Below are positions 56,301 to 64,000 of a stretch of DNA of 64,000 bases, one piece after another. The stretch comes from Clostridium aciditolerans (lineage in GTDB: Bacteria > Bacillota > Clostridia > Clostridiales > Clostridiaceae). The DNA lies in the NCBI RefSeq assembly GCF_016316925.1, contig NZ_JAEEGB010000035.1:103063-167062 (forward strand), in the 5' to 3' direction. Positions within the stretch are counted from its first letter, which is position 1, and each line of letters opens with the position of its first letter. Made by a program: the position numbers and the translations under genes. The notes under the pieces are model-generated. The model made no database searches. It saw only the letters and a program-made list of their open reading frames with translations, and had not been told where the DNA came from.

Positions 56301-58599
56301 AAAGGTTATAGAAGAATATTTGAATAGAAAAGGCATTGAAAATGCTAAAGAACATTCGCCAAGTATAATAAATATGTTTAATGCGATAAATGGAGATTGG
56401 CTTCTTAGTTTGCTATCAAGCAAATCACATCGTCCAAAAGAAAAAATAAGTATATTAGCAGCAATTAAATTAGCATTAGCGAAGTTTAAAAAAGATAATA
56501 TAATATGGATTCCTATATCTTTAGAAGAGGTTTTAAGAGTATCAGGTGGAGCTGGACTTAAGCAAAGTGAAGGTTTCTTATCTGCTAAAAAATTAGGCTT
56601 TGATGGCAATGGAGCTACAAGTGATGATATTCTTTTAATAGGGATAGAAACAATAGATGAAGAAGTGTATGTTCATTATTATCCAATAGAAGTTAAAATA
56701 GGAGAAAATAATAATTCAGTAATAGAAAAAGGTGTAGATCAAGCAAAGCATACTAAGAATATATTTAATCAACTGTTATTACCTAAAGAAGGTATTGAAA
56801 TTACAAATACTCAAAAAGTATATAGAAACTTTTTAATGCAATTAGCAATAACAAGTGCAGAGAAACTTAATTTATATGAAGTATGCGATGAAGAAAATTG
56901 GAATAGTGTAATTGATTCAGATTTAAGAAGAAGATTACTTAATGAGGAATATATTGTAAGCAATTCAATAGAAAAATCATTAGGAATTGCAGCGGTTATA
57001 TCTTTTAAGAAAGAAAACAGCTTTGAACTAGTAGATATTCGAAAAGAAGACACTGTTATGGTTATTGAAATGTCTGAAGATGATGCATTTAATTTTATAA
57101 CAAAAACTGTTGGAGAAATAAGAGAAGAAGTTGGGAAGATAGAGATTAATACACAAGTACCTTTAAATATATCAAGACCACAAGAAGGCAATGCTATTGT
57201 TCAAGGTGGAACTGAAGGTGAAATAGCAGGTGAGGCAATTGATTCAAGTGAAACAGCAGATAATATAAAAACACCAGAAACTGTGATTAATGATATACCT
57301 GTATCTGAAGTAGATCCCAAAGCTCTTGATTTAATTGATCCAGATAATAATTTATTAACACCGACAAGTATTATTGATAACGATCCTGGAATGCAAATAG
57401 TAGGTTCAGGAGTAATAGCTGACCCACAAGTTGTTTATGAAAACAATAGTGATAGAAATATGCAAATTTTATTTGGAGTAAATCAAAAGAGCAATAGAGA
57501 AGTATATTGGTGCCCAAATGATACAAATAAATTAATGCATACTAATACAGGAATCATTGGAACAATGGGAACTGGTAAAACTCAATTTACCAAATCAATG
57601 GTTACACAAATTTATAGAGAATCTAAATATAATGTGGATGGAAAGAAAGTTGGAATATTAATTTTTGATTATAAGGGGGATTACAATAAATCAAAACAAG
57701 ATTTCCTAGATGCTACAGAGGCAAAAGTATTTGAGCTTTATCATTTACCTTTTAATCCATTATCAGTGGTAAAAGCAATAAATTCAAAACCAATGTTACC
57801 TCTTCATACTGCAAATGGATTAAAGGAAACCTTAGCAAAGGCTTTTGGACTTGGAATAAAGCAAGAAACATTATTAAGGGATTTAATTATGGAAGCCTAT
57901 GAGAAAAGGGGAATAATTAAAAATGATCCTAATACATGGGACAAACCAGCTCCAACCTTAAAAGATGTATATGATATTTATGTTAGTAAAGAAGATTTAA
58001 AAGAAGATAGCTTATATGCAGCATTTAGTAACTTAATAGATTTTGAAATCTTTGAGCCAGATCCAAATGAAACTAAGAGTTTATTTGATTTAATTGATGG
58101 AGTTACAGTAATAGATTTATCAGGATATGATCCAGGAATACAAAATCTTGTTGCTGCTATAACTTTAGATTTATTCTATTCACAAATGCAAGCTTATGGA
58201 CATAGCAAAATTGATGGTAACTTAAGACAATTAAATAAGATTGTATTAGTTGATGAAGCAGATAATTTCTTAAGCAAAAACTTTTCATCATTAAAGAAAA
58301 TACTTAAAGAAGGAAGAGAATTTGGAATTGGAACAATACTTTCAACTCAGTTATTAAGTCATTTTTCAACTGGTGAAAATGAATATGCTAATTATATTTT
58401 GACTTGGGTAGTTCATAATGTAGCTGATCTAAGTAATAAGGATGTTAAGTATATATTCAATACTCAAAGTAAGTCTGAAGAAGAGAGCATATATAGTAAG
58501 ATAAAAAGTCTTAATAAGCATTATAGCTTGGTTAAGATGGGAGATAGTGATAGGGCTGTGTTTATGAAGGATAGGGCTTTTTGGGAATTGATAAAATAA
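53317..58599 (+). CDS. dptH: DptH, phosphorothioation-dependent restriction ATPase (HerA/FtsK-like)
   Basis: A 1760-residue protein. The long N-terminal half is unassigned beta-rich and helical sequence. The C-terminal third is a HerA/FtsK-like DNA translocase: Walker A GTMGTGKT (1415-1422), VGILIFDYKGDYN soon after, and Walker B KIVLVDEADNFL. Acidic low-complexity residues (about 1280-1330) link the parts. I chose the ATG at 53317 after GGGGATG over the GTG at 53302. A 155-bp stretch of its 3' end is repeated after the next gene. Confidence 0.85.
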   Translation: MLDQFYSYLSSKVIEFFNINLLTPGDKYNIQFENQEQVQALYEELKNNFLFKDYQYRDLNGEVKYKSYLLDFKGAKLIVAATIDDIQPDFLTRLRNMVGIEKGYEDKAILFIHDTTLDSIMGGTESFSKEGMPFHIKSIQDDIRKKLYDSEFSEIDKAIIDLDLFRKKKDLFAENASIFEYKDLLETLNSTCIEKAQYRNFGLFFDSELKKLSGNELKKQIEANALYFNRVDEIHRYGDPEVELEKYFDEKGVDKLKGAEWKDVDYKEVKKSIDAKKDIKPLEYISVSNGWDREEGTSKSKSRIRNIIVFNKEKKDELELEFTFDDTVYKEYLTPQPQDDVEVTTSGKKIKAVLKNCLDTTSFYKISYENDRHVKFQFRIAVVGCEERYLESIQTKYSIIVNKKNSYISININESSLVFNEYGSLVVSYELTDNYNIIEMQQDDVLNIKVSESFEYENDNNLIKFKVKIGQDIIPFGIMGTSEKIPPVEGLKVWKFKREKKCDFKVIGENKLKQGTKEYFTRDEFRKNLNLEKQMLEIEGLCFLEFDDGLEAVDLELNSKVEESYRDILMYFKASNNLPSLTYLNEDLKQLYSNFIKCYVNELNSINEGSILTKEQKNLFKIGTIKREIEDRELMLTPLHPINIAYQLHISNELFEDEMNDDIVKKLSSTYLLPYITVDEKKLYIPMEQFNSLEWKYYVDEALPRYKSSRDFVSKLVNEKIEEFIGHFKYLFNMANNAPIRINLINTGDSKEILQGIFKYYIKQLKAKSKDILPIDLFIYSNKNITNAFEEVAFNDNIDDLKETYGLDLNVENMSEEDVLDLYREKVHFYSKKIEKGIEYAHITFVEMSDNAKTIISNMDEIPSGIILNGLISGVPSVFQGDAYRTGFGTKYSNDKTDLMVVASRLNALDTAIGGAPFHINQCQAISVPNNSKTTLEDIYNASHWVTFIDPKVDLNFFKNDPGAKDLLIIHYSDQYTTAGGYDAITVTRKSGPYQKVIEEYLNRKGIENAKEHSPSIINMFNAINGDWLLSLLSSKSHRPKEKISILAAIKLALAKFKKDNIIWIPISLEEVLRVSGGAGLKQSEGFLSAKKLGFDGNGATSDDILLIGIETIDEEVYVHYYPIEVKIGENNNSVIEKGVDQAKHTKNIFNQLLLPKEGIEITNTQKVYRNFLMQLAITSAEKLNLYEVCDEENWNSVIDSDLRRRLLNEEYIVSNSIEKSLGIAAVISFKKENSFELVDIRKEDTVMVIEMSEDDAFNFITKTVGEIREEVGKIEINTQVPLNISRPQEGNAIVQGGTEGEIAGEAIDSSETADNIKTPETVINDIPVSEVDPKALDLIDPDNNLLTPTSIIDNDPGMQIVGSGVIADPQVVYENNSDRNMQILFGVNQKSNREVYWCPNDTNKLMHTNTGIIGTMGTGKTQFTKSMVTQIYRESKYNVDGKKVGILIFDYKGDYNKSKQDFLDATEAKVFELYHLPFNPLSVVKAINSKPMLPLHTANGLKETLAKAFGLGIKQETLLRDLIMEAYEKRGIIKNDPNTWDKPAPTLKDVYDIYVSKEDLKEDSLYAAFSNLIDFEIFEPDPNETKSLFDLIDGVTVIDLSGYDPGIQNLVAAITLDLFYSQMQAYGHSKIDGNLRQLNKIVLVDEADNFLSKNFSSLKKILKEGREFGIGTILSTQLLSHFSTGENEYANYILTWVVHNVADLSNKDVKYIFNTQSKSEEESIYSKIKSLNKHYSLVKMGDSDRAVFMKDRAFWELIK
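58426..58582 (+). repeat. dptH 3'-end direct repeat, left copy
   Basis: About 155 bp coding DLSNKDVKYIFNTQSK through KMGDSD recur at 60408-60564 with roughly nine-tenths identity. The KAP gene lies exactly between the two copies. Confidence 0.85.
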
Positions 58600-58675
58600 G
58601 AAGCATTGAATATATTTATTATGTTGAATGCTATATATTAATGTATACGATAATGCATAAGTGGTGGTGAAAAAA

Positions 58676-60400
58676 TTGACTAGTATTTTTGATGATAATG
58701 TTAGTAGTGTTGATTATTTAGGTTATGAACCATATGTTAACGGATTTGAATATGTAATTTATGAATGTAAGGATATACTGTCAAGACCTGTAGTTTTTGG
58801 AATACATGGGAAATGGGGTGTTGGTAAATCTACTTTTATGGAGCTTTTAAAATGTAGGTTTAAAGATAATAAGGAATTTAATATCCTAGAAATAAATCCT
58901 TGGGAGTATCCTGAAAATACTGATTTTATTTCTGTTTTTTCAGCTGAATTATATAAAGTAATAATGAAAGATAATGATTTTACAATGCCATTAGAAGTAC
59001 TTAGTAAATTTGCGAGAAGTATACTTTCGCCACTAAAATTTAAAGCTGGAAATCAATTTTTATCAATTGAATATGATTTGAGTAAATATAATTATGATGA
59101 CCAAAAAGATAAAATTGATAATATGTTAAAGCAATACTATGATAAGAAAGATGATATAAGAGAAATATTAGACGATAAAAACATACATGATAAGAAATTT
59201 CTTATTTTTATAGATGATTTAGATAGATGCAGAGTAGATAAAGTTATAGAAATAATGGAATCAATTAAATTGATATTAAATTCAAGAAACTGTATTTTTT
59301 TCCTTGGTTGTGATCCTCTATTTCTTAAAAGTGCGGTGGCGAGTCATTATGAAAGTTTTATTAAATTTGAGGCCAAAATGAATGGAATAGAAGAAAATGA
59401 GATGGTTAATGATTTCGCTAAAGAATACTTAGAAAAAATAATACAGGTACCATTTAATATACCCAATATAAATCGAAATAGTATTGGTACACTTATAAAA
59501 GGTATGTTAGAAGGTGAAGATATTCTTGAAAATAAAAATTCATATAAGAATGAAGATTTATATAAAAAATTTAAGAATTCAATTAAAATAGAATTTTTAT
59601 CTAAATTGTTTTATAACTCAAATATGTTGCCGAGAAGAATTAAAAGAGTTGTTAATTTAATATTTATGAACTATGTCTTTCTGTTTTATAAACGAGATTT
59701 GGAAATTAATACTCACTTTTTAGCATTAATCACTATCATTGGAGATATAGATTCTAAAATTTATTCAACTTATTTTTGGAGTGAAAACTTAGCAAAAACA
59801 GATTTGAAAATCTGGCTAATAGATAAAAATGAAAAAGAAATAAATAAAATAAATAATACTAAAATAATAAAATGTATAGAGATATTTAATGAATTTGAGA
59901 AGACTAAAGAAAATGTATATGATATAAAAACAGCCATAGATAATATAGATGCGTATTTAAATATTACCAACATATCTGTATTTCAATTAGATGAACCAGA
60001 ATATTTTAAGTATAAAAGCGATACGCAAACAGGAAAAGTAGTTAAAGACTTTATAAATAGATTTATGTTTAAAGAGTCATTAGTTAATTTTATAGGTTGG
60101 TTTTTTACATCGGTTTATGATAAACAATTACTTAGGATAGGTATATCACAAAATTTAATGATTTATTTGAATGAAAATGATAAGGTAAGTGATAAGAATT
60201 TTTTGTGTAAGTTTGAATACAACGGAATTAATGACAATATGGTAATTAAATTTAGAGATAGAAATCTTAGATCAAAGTTTAATAAACCTGTAAGAGATAG
60301 GGATGAGTATCTAATAAATGATGAAAATAGTGAAGAAATAAAAGAGATTATTGTTAATGCATTCTCATTATTACATGAGAATGGAAAATTACAGTCATAA
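58676..60400 (+). CDS. KAP family P-loop NTPase
   Basis: A 574-residue KAP-type NTPase. Walker A GKWGVGKST is at residues 45-53, INPWEY follows near 80, and Walker B is FLIFIDDLDRC (D180-D183). Some KAP proteins have membrane helices between the Walker motifs; none is clear here. KAP NTPases are common in defence islands, though their action is not well defined. I chose TTG at 58676, 8 bases after GGTGGTG. The gene is enclosed by two copies of the dptH 3' end, so it was probably inserted into, or gained with, the dpt operon. Confidence 0.82.
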   Translation: MTSIFDDNVSSVDYLGYEPYVNGFEYVIYECKDILSRPVVFGIHGKWGVGKSTFMELLKCRFKDNKEFNILEINPWEYPENTDFISVFSAELYKVIMKDNDFTMPLEVLSKFARSILSPLKFKAGNQFLSIEYDLSKYNYDDQKDKIDNMLKQYYDKKDDIREILDDKNIHDKKFLIFIDDLDRCRVDKVIEIMESIKLILNSRNCIFFLGCDPLFLKSAVASHYESFIKFEAKMNGIEENEMVNDFAKEYLEKIIQVPFNIPNINRNSIGTLIKGMLEGEDILENKNSYKNEDLYKKFKNSIKIEFLSKLFYNSNMLPRRIKRVVNLIFMNYVFLFYKRDLEINTHFLALITIIGDIDSKIYSTYFWSENLAKTDLKIWLIDKNEKEINKINNTKIIKCIEIFNEFEKTKENVYDIKTAIDNIDAYLNITNISVFQLDEPEYFKYKSDTQTGKVVKDFINRFMFKESLVNFIGWFFTSVYDKQLLRIGISQNLMIYLNENDKVSDKNFLCKFEYNGINDNMVIKFRDRNLRSKFNKPVRDRDEYLINDENSEEIKEIIVNAFSLLHENGKLQS

Positions 60401-60407
60401 TATTACT

Positions 60408-60572
60408 GATTTAAGTAATAAGGATGTTAAGTATATATTTAATACTCAAAGTAAATATGAAGAGGAAAGTATTTATAGTAAGATAAAGGGTCTTAATAAG
60501 CATTATAGCTTGGTTAAGATGGGGGATAGTGATATAGATTTGTTTATGAAGGATATGGCTTTTAGGAAATAG
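60408..60572 (+). pseudogene. dptH 3'-end relic, right copy
   Basis: The frame here reads DLSNKDVKYIFNTQSKYEEE and SLVKMGDSDIDLFMKDMAF, matching the DptH C-terminus but with no upstream domains. It is what is left of a second dptH-like gene or a recombination scar. Confidence 0.8.
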
Positions 60573-60588
60573 TGAAGGATGACTAATG

Positions 60589-60615
60589 TAAGAGGCAGAT
60601 TAAATCTGTCTCTTA
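60589..60615 (+). terminator. possible terminator hairpin
   Basis: 12-base arms at 60589-60600 and 60604-60615 with one G-T pair and a 3-base loop; the T-run after it is weak. Confidence 0.45.
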
Positions 60616-60727
60616 ATGTTGCAATTGAAAAAATAGTTTGTCAAATGATAAATTTAAATTATGCATATTCAGAGAACATGGTACTAACTGAAAAGCGCCA
60701 ATTTAGTCTATATTTGAGGAGCTAGTT

Positions 60728-61587
60728 ATGATTAGAGATATAAGAGAAATAGAAAATTATAATAAAATGATTAGAGTTTTTGAAGAGATGGGGATTGAAT
60801 ATCGTGATTTTTATAAATATGATGAAAATCATGATTACAGTCAATTAGTACATTTAATAGTAGGAATGAGTATTTCTCCAATTAGATTAAATATTGAGAT
60901 ACAACAGAAAGAAGATATAGCTGTTTTCAGTTTTTGGGTAAGTATAAGAGCCCTAAATTTATGTTTGAAGGTGATACATCAGATTGTACTGATGTAATTT
61001 CGTGCATTATGACTATAATAATTAATATAGTTGATAATGCCGAATTGTCATTAATAGATATGTTTAATCCTACATATATAGATGGAGAAATATATGGGAG
61101 AATTATCGCGTTTTTAGATCCAGATATAATAAATGCGGATTTTGAGTCAGATAATTTTATTGAGAAGTTGGGAAAAGTTATTTCTCTAACTGCACTTGCT
61201 AATATGATTGTATGCAAAATTATTAATTTTGCACTTTATAGTAACGACTTGGTCGATATATCTAATGAAGATTATGATTTTGGAATAGAGGTTAACTTAT
61301 CAGCTTGTAATTATATAAAAAGAAAAAGTGAAGATTGGGAATGGGTTTATAACGATGATATTGGAGTATCTTCTATCAATTTTAAAAGGGAAGTTGGCTG
61401 TAAATTGCTTGATCTGATTTTAGATGAAGAAATATTTCATCTTTCAGGAGTAAATAGAGAGATAATTTCATATAAGGCTAAGATTTATGCAATTGACAAA
61501 GAAAAATTTGAATATGCTAAAAATATTTTAAGATACTATGACGAAAAGGAATATAAGGTAATAGCGATTAGAAATAAGTTTTTGTAA
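60728..61587 (+). pseudogene. frameshifted gene of unknown function
   Basis: Two overlapping frames, 60728-60997 (starting MIRDIREIENYNKM, with GAGGAGC before it) and 60934-61587, appear to be one gene of about 285 residues split by a -1 shift at the five-T stretch 60931-60935. The first frame breaks after VFSFW and the second continues GKYKSPKFMFEGDTSD. I see no known motif; the product would be acidic and soluble. Either a one-base indel disabled it or the shift is programmed. Confidence 0.55.
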
Positions 61588-61640
61588 TAAGTGCACATAA
61601 TATCATTTCCATTTCTGATGAATGTGGGTTTCATAAAGTT

Positions 61641-62055
61641 ATGGAGGAAAAAAAGTTAATAAGAGAAAGACGAAGGCTAGAAAATAAAATTTTACTTGGA
61701 GAGTCTAGATTTGAATGGAGTGATAAAATAGATGGTGGGAAGTTTGGAGATCTCATTAGGGACATATTAATATTAAGTAAGGAGGTGTATGTAAGCAGAA
61801 TAAGAAAAGCAGGACCCACAAATCAACCAGATAGTGGATTAGACTTGATAATTGAGTATATTGACTTTAATGATGAAAAATGCAATGAAGGAGATAAACC
61901 ATTTGAAATAAAAAAATTATAGGTCAGTGCAAGGCCTATAAAGGTACTGTTGGAATAGGGTTGAAATTGAAGAATTATTAAGGAATTATCTGGAAATAGT
62001 TGATAATTACGAAGATGTTCTTAAAAGTATGTTTTCTGTATTATTGAATGATTAA
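61641..62055 (+). pseudogene. broken PD-(D/E)XK restriction endonuclease (Mrr-like)
   Basis: The 93-codon frame (61641-61922) has FEWSDKIDGGKFGDLIRDIL and DSGLDLIIEY, the Asp and Glu of a Mrr-like nuclease. It stops at TAG just before the motif QCKAY, which lies in the -1 frame and supplies the missing Lys. The junction is A-AAA-AAA at 61910-61916. After QCKAYKGTVG the frame closes again; a different tail (EIEELLRNYLEIVDNYEDVLKSM, stop at 62055) follows. So it is either a decayed gene or one read by frameshifting and then truncated. Confidence 0.65.
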
Positions 62056-62093
62056 TATTGTTTTATAAAATGATAATAGGAGTAGTTTTGGTA

Positions 62094-62150
62094 AAAACAT
62101 AGCTAAAGCTTATGGTAACTTTAGCTATGTTTTCTATTTTTTTATTTTTA
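62094..62150 (+). terminator. strong rho-independent terminator
   Basis: 15-bp perfect arms at 62094-62108 and 62119-62133 with a 10-base loop, followed by CTATTTTTTTATTTTT. Confidence 0.88.
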
Positions 62151-62301
62151 TTAGTATAAATTGTAAGAATTGAAAGGATAACCGAAGATTACGTCGAATA
62201 TAATTATTATAAATTTATTATATAATTTTGTTTTCTATGAATTGAGTAAGAAAAATATATATTTTCTTATACTTAAACACAAGTTCTAATTTGGAGGGAA
62301 T

Positions 62302-63309
62302 ATGATAACTAAAACATTTAAATGTCTAAAAATGCAGGAGGATGGGAAAAATAAATATCTTATTTTTATAAGATATAAAGATTTAATTGAAATTACCGAA
62401 GTTGGAAAGTTAAGTGTAAATAGAATAGTAGATGAAGAAAAAGCAAAAAAAATGGTAGGATTTATAAGGAATGAAGAAAAGTTTTATCCAACATTACTTA
62501 TGGTTACTAACGAAAATTGCAGTACAAAATATAATAGTTTAGAAAATGAATTAACAATAAAAAGTAAAGATGGTAAGTGTCTGGGTGTTGTAGATGGGCA
62601 GCATAGATATAAATCTATTGAGCTAATGTTAAGTAATAAAGATATTCCTATTGAAGAAATAAAAAAGCTGGGAAATAAGGAACAGGCAGTTTTTTTGATT
62701 GATAATTTAGGGGCACAAGAGCAAAGAGAATTATTTTTAGAAATAAATAGCACACCAAGTAAAGTTAAGAAAGGTACACAGCTAAGGTTAATGATAACTG
62801 TATGTAATCACTATGGATTAAAGTATCTTGAGAGAAAAAATGAATATTTAAAATATATTTATTTTGATGAGGATCAGGTATTAAAAAAAGGTGAAGTAAA
62901 AATTCCATATAAATTTGTATTAAAAGCTCATGAAAAATTATTTAAGGATTTTGAAAAAAAATATCTAAACAATATGATAGATGAAAATTTAATAAATACT
63001 TATTATGAATCAGTTGAATATATTTGGAATGTTATCTTTGAAAACATAAGAAAGTATGAGGAGAACTTTAAGAAAAGTATATTTATATTAGAAATATTTT
63101 ATACTAGCTTATTCCAATGTATATATCAAACCATAGTTTCAAAAGAATTAGAGTTTAATAACCAGACAATTAAAGAGTTATTTGATAAGATTAAATTAAT
63201 TTTTGATATTGATGCAATAGAATTTAAAACAGAAATTGATAATGTACCAGTATCAGGAAAGAAAATAGAGATTATTAAAAATAAAATAGAAGAATTATTA
63301 AATAAATAA
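62302..63309 (+). CDS. DGQHR-domain protein (DndB-like)
   Basis: A 335-residue protein of the DGQHR family. The motif VDGQHRYKSIELM is at residues 97-109 (D98 to R102), followed by a ParB/DndB-type region (QAVFLIDNLGAQEQRELFLEIN). In Dnd systems DndB regulates the modification genes, but DGQHR proteins also occur in other defence cassettes. The dpt genes upstream make a Dnd link attractive, while the intervening debris and the strong terminator show a separate transcript. The ATG follows TTGGAGGGAA. Confidence 0.8.
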   Translation: MITKTFKCLKMQEDGKNKYLIFIRYKDLIEITEVGKLSVNRIVDEEKAKKMVGFIRNEEKFYPTLLMVTNENCSTKYNSLENELTIKSKDGKCLGVVDGQHRYKSIELMLSNKDIPIEEIKKLGNKEQAVFLIDNLGAQEQRELFLEINSTPSKVKKGTQLRLMITVCNHYGLKYLERKNEYLKYIYFDEDQVLKKGEVKIPYKFVLKAHEKLFKDFEKKYLNNMIDENLINTYYESVEYIWNVIFENIRKYEENFKKSIFILEIFYTSLFQCIYQTIVSKELEFNNQTIKELFDKIKLIFDIDAIEFKTEIDNVPVSGKKIEIIKNKIEELLNK

Positions 63310-63322
63310 GGTGATATTTATA

Positions 63323-64000
63323 ATGGATAGACAAATTAAAAATTTATTAATACATATAAAGTTAATAGAAAGATGTGATAATTTTATTGATAAAATCGTT
63401 AAAATTACTAATACAGCTTTTCAGCACACTCCGACAGGGCAATCTAATATTAGTAGTAATACGACAATGATAAAATGCCTAAATAGTGAGGATGTTTTAT
63501 ATATAATAGAAATTAAAGAAGATAATGAACAAGCTTTAATAAATATAATATCAAAATGGGAAATAGATAAATATACGCTTTTAAACAATATAAAGAGTAT
63601 TAAAGAAATCTCTGAAGTAAAATTAATAGTAGATAATTTCTCCAATAAGATTTTATCAGATAATTATCAAACAATATATAAATTTGAAAACTTAATTAGG
63701 ATATGCGTACTAAATGAATTGATAAAACAATATAAAAGTAATTTTAAAGATTTTTTAAAATATATAAATCATTATGATGAGAAGAGAAATTTCTTAGGTA
63801 GAAATATTAATAATATACTTCAAAGAACAGATTTTGATAGCATTTTAACATATATTAATAATAATAATTTGGGTGGAAATGAAATTGCACAGTATAAAGA
63901 AAATATTAGAAATAAAGAAAACTTAAAAGAATTAAAAGATACTGACATATTTAAAGATCTAAAAAATATAATAAAGGGCCAAAAGGGATTTGAGGATATT
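63323..64000 (+). CDS. partial unknown protein, continues past the window end
   Basis: ATG at 63323 after AAGGTGATA opens 226 codons that run to base 64000 without a stop. It begins 13 bp after the DGQHR gene and is probably its operon partner. The visible part is helical, charged and rich in Ile, Lys and Asn, with no motif I recognise (starts MDRQIKNLLIHIKLIERC). It has no signal peptide or membrane segment. Confidence 0.75.
   Translation, partial: MDRQIKNLLIHIKLIERCDNFIDKIVKITNTAFQHTPTGQSNISSNTTMIKCLNSEDVLYIIEIKEDNEQALINIISKWEIDKYTLLNNIKSIKEISEVKLIVDNFSNKILSDNYQTIYKFENLIRICVLNELIKQYKSNFKDFLKYINHYDEKRNFLGRNINNILQRTDFDSILTYINNNNLGGNEIAQYKENIRNKENLKELKDTDIFKDLKNIIKGQKGFEDI

Noticed and set aside
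60351..60572. 73-codon frame as an intact small gene
   Set aside because: It starts inside the KAP gene and its body is a copy of the dptH 3' end.

Overview
The window is AT-rich DNA from a low-GC, spore-forming Firmicute, most likely a Clostridium close to the C. botulinum group I / C. sporogenes lineage. That placement is inferred from codon use, the GerMN-type germination lipoprotein, the PTS and regulator types and the purine-rich ribosome binding sites. No rRNA, tRNA or CRISPR array was seen.

The first 28 kb is mostly ordinary chromosome. Bases 1-7,970 hold scattered housekeeping and transport genes: a duplicated Cys-end protein, a ClC channel, a CynX-type MFS carrier, a P-loop kinase, YjbQ, a GerMN lipoprotein and an endonuclease III-like glycosylase. 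Bases 8,070-16,982 are a sugar unit: a sigma-54 promoter with upstream sites, a lactose/cellobiose-type PTS (IIB, IIC, IIA), a GH4 glycosidase, a LevR-like sigma-54 activator, a BadF/BadG-type amino-sugar kinase and a MupG-like 6-phospho-muramidase. Together they suggest uptake and splitting of chitobiose or a cell-wall disaccharide. Bases 17,541-24,548 are a MarR-controlled drug-export unit: the regulator, three matching operators, a heterodimeric ABC exporter and a PEP-synthase/rifampicin-phosphotransferase-like enzyme. Bases 24,600-28,477 hold a structured spacer, a 74-bp ectopic copy of part of the sigma-54 activator gene, a NUDIX hydrolase, an AAA-ATPase/nuclease, a HIT protein and an ankyrin protein.

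From about 28.7 kb to the right edge the window is a defence island built from modules and gene remnants. In order: a complete Wadjet (jetDABC), a HEPN/MNT pair, a DUF3990 relic cut by a dead IS3 element, a PLD-helicase-DUF3427 nuclease/helicase, a YunG-like protein, a ParA pair, a 1,224-residue reverse transcriptase, the phosphorothioation-dependent restriction genes dptF, dptG and dptH, a KAP P-loop ATPase, frameshifted genes including a broken restriction endonuclease, a DGQHR-domain (DndB-like) protein and an unknown gene cut by the window end.

The most promising novel item is the reverse transcriptase at 45,012-48,686. It combines an RT domain (DIKSFFD, GIPQG, YVDD) with a helical middle, a region resembling a degenerate protein kinase and two C-terminal membrane helices. 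Several repeats record how the island was assembled: the 3' end of dptH is duplicated on both sides of the KAP gene, one promoter segment occurs three times, and a NUDIX 3' end is left in front of the helicase gene.
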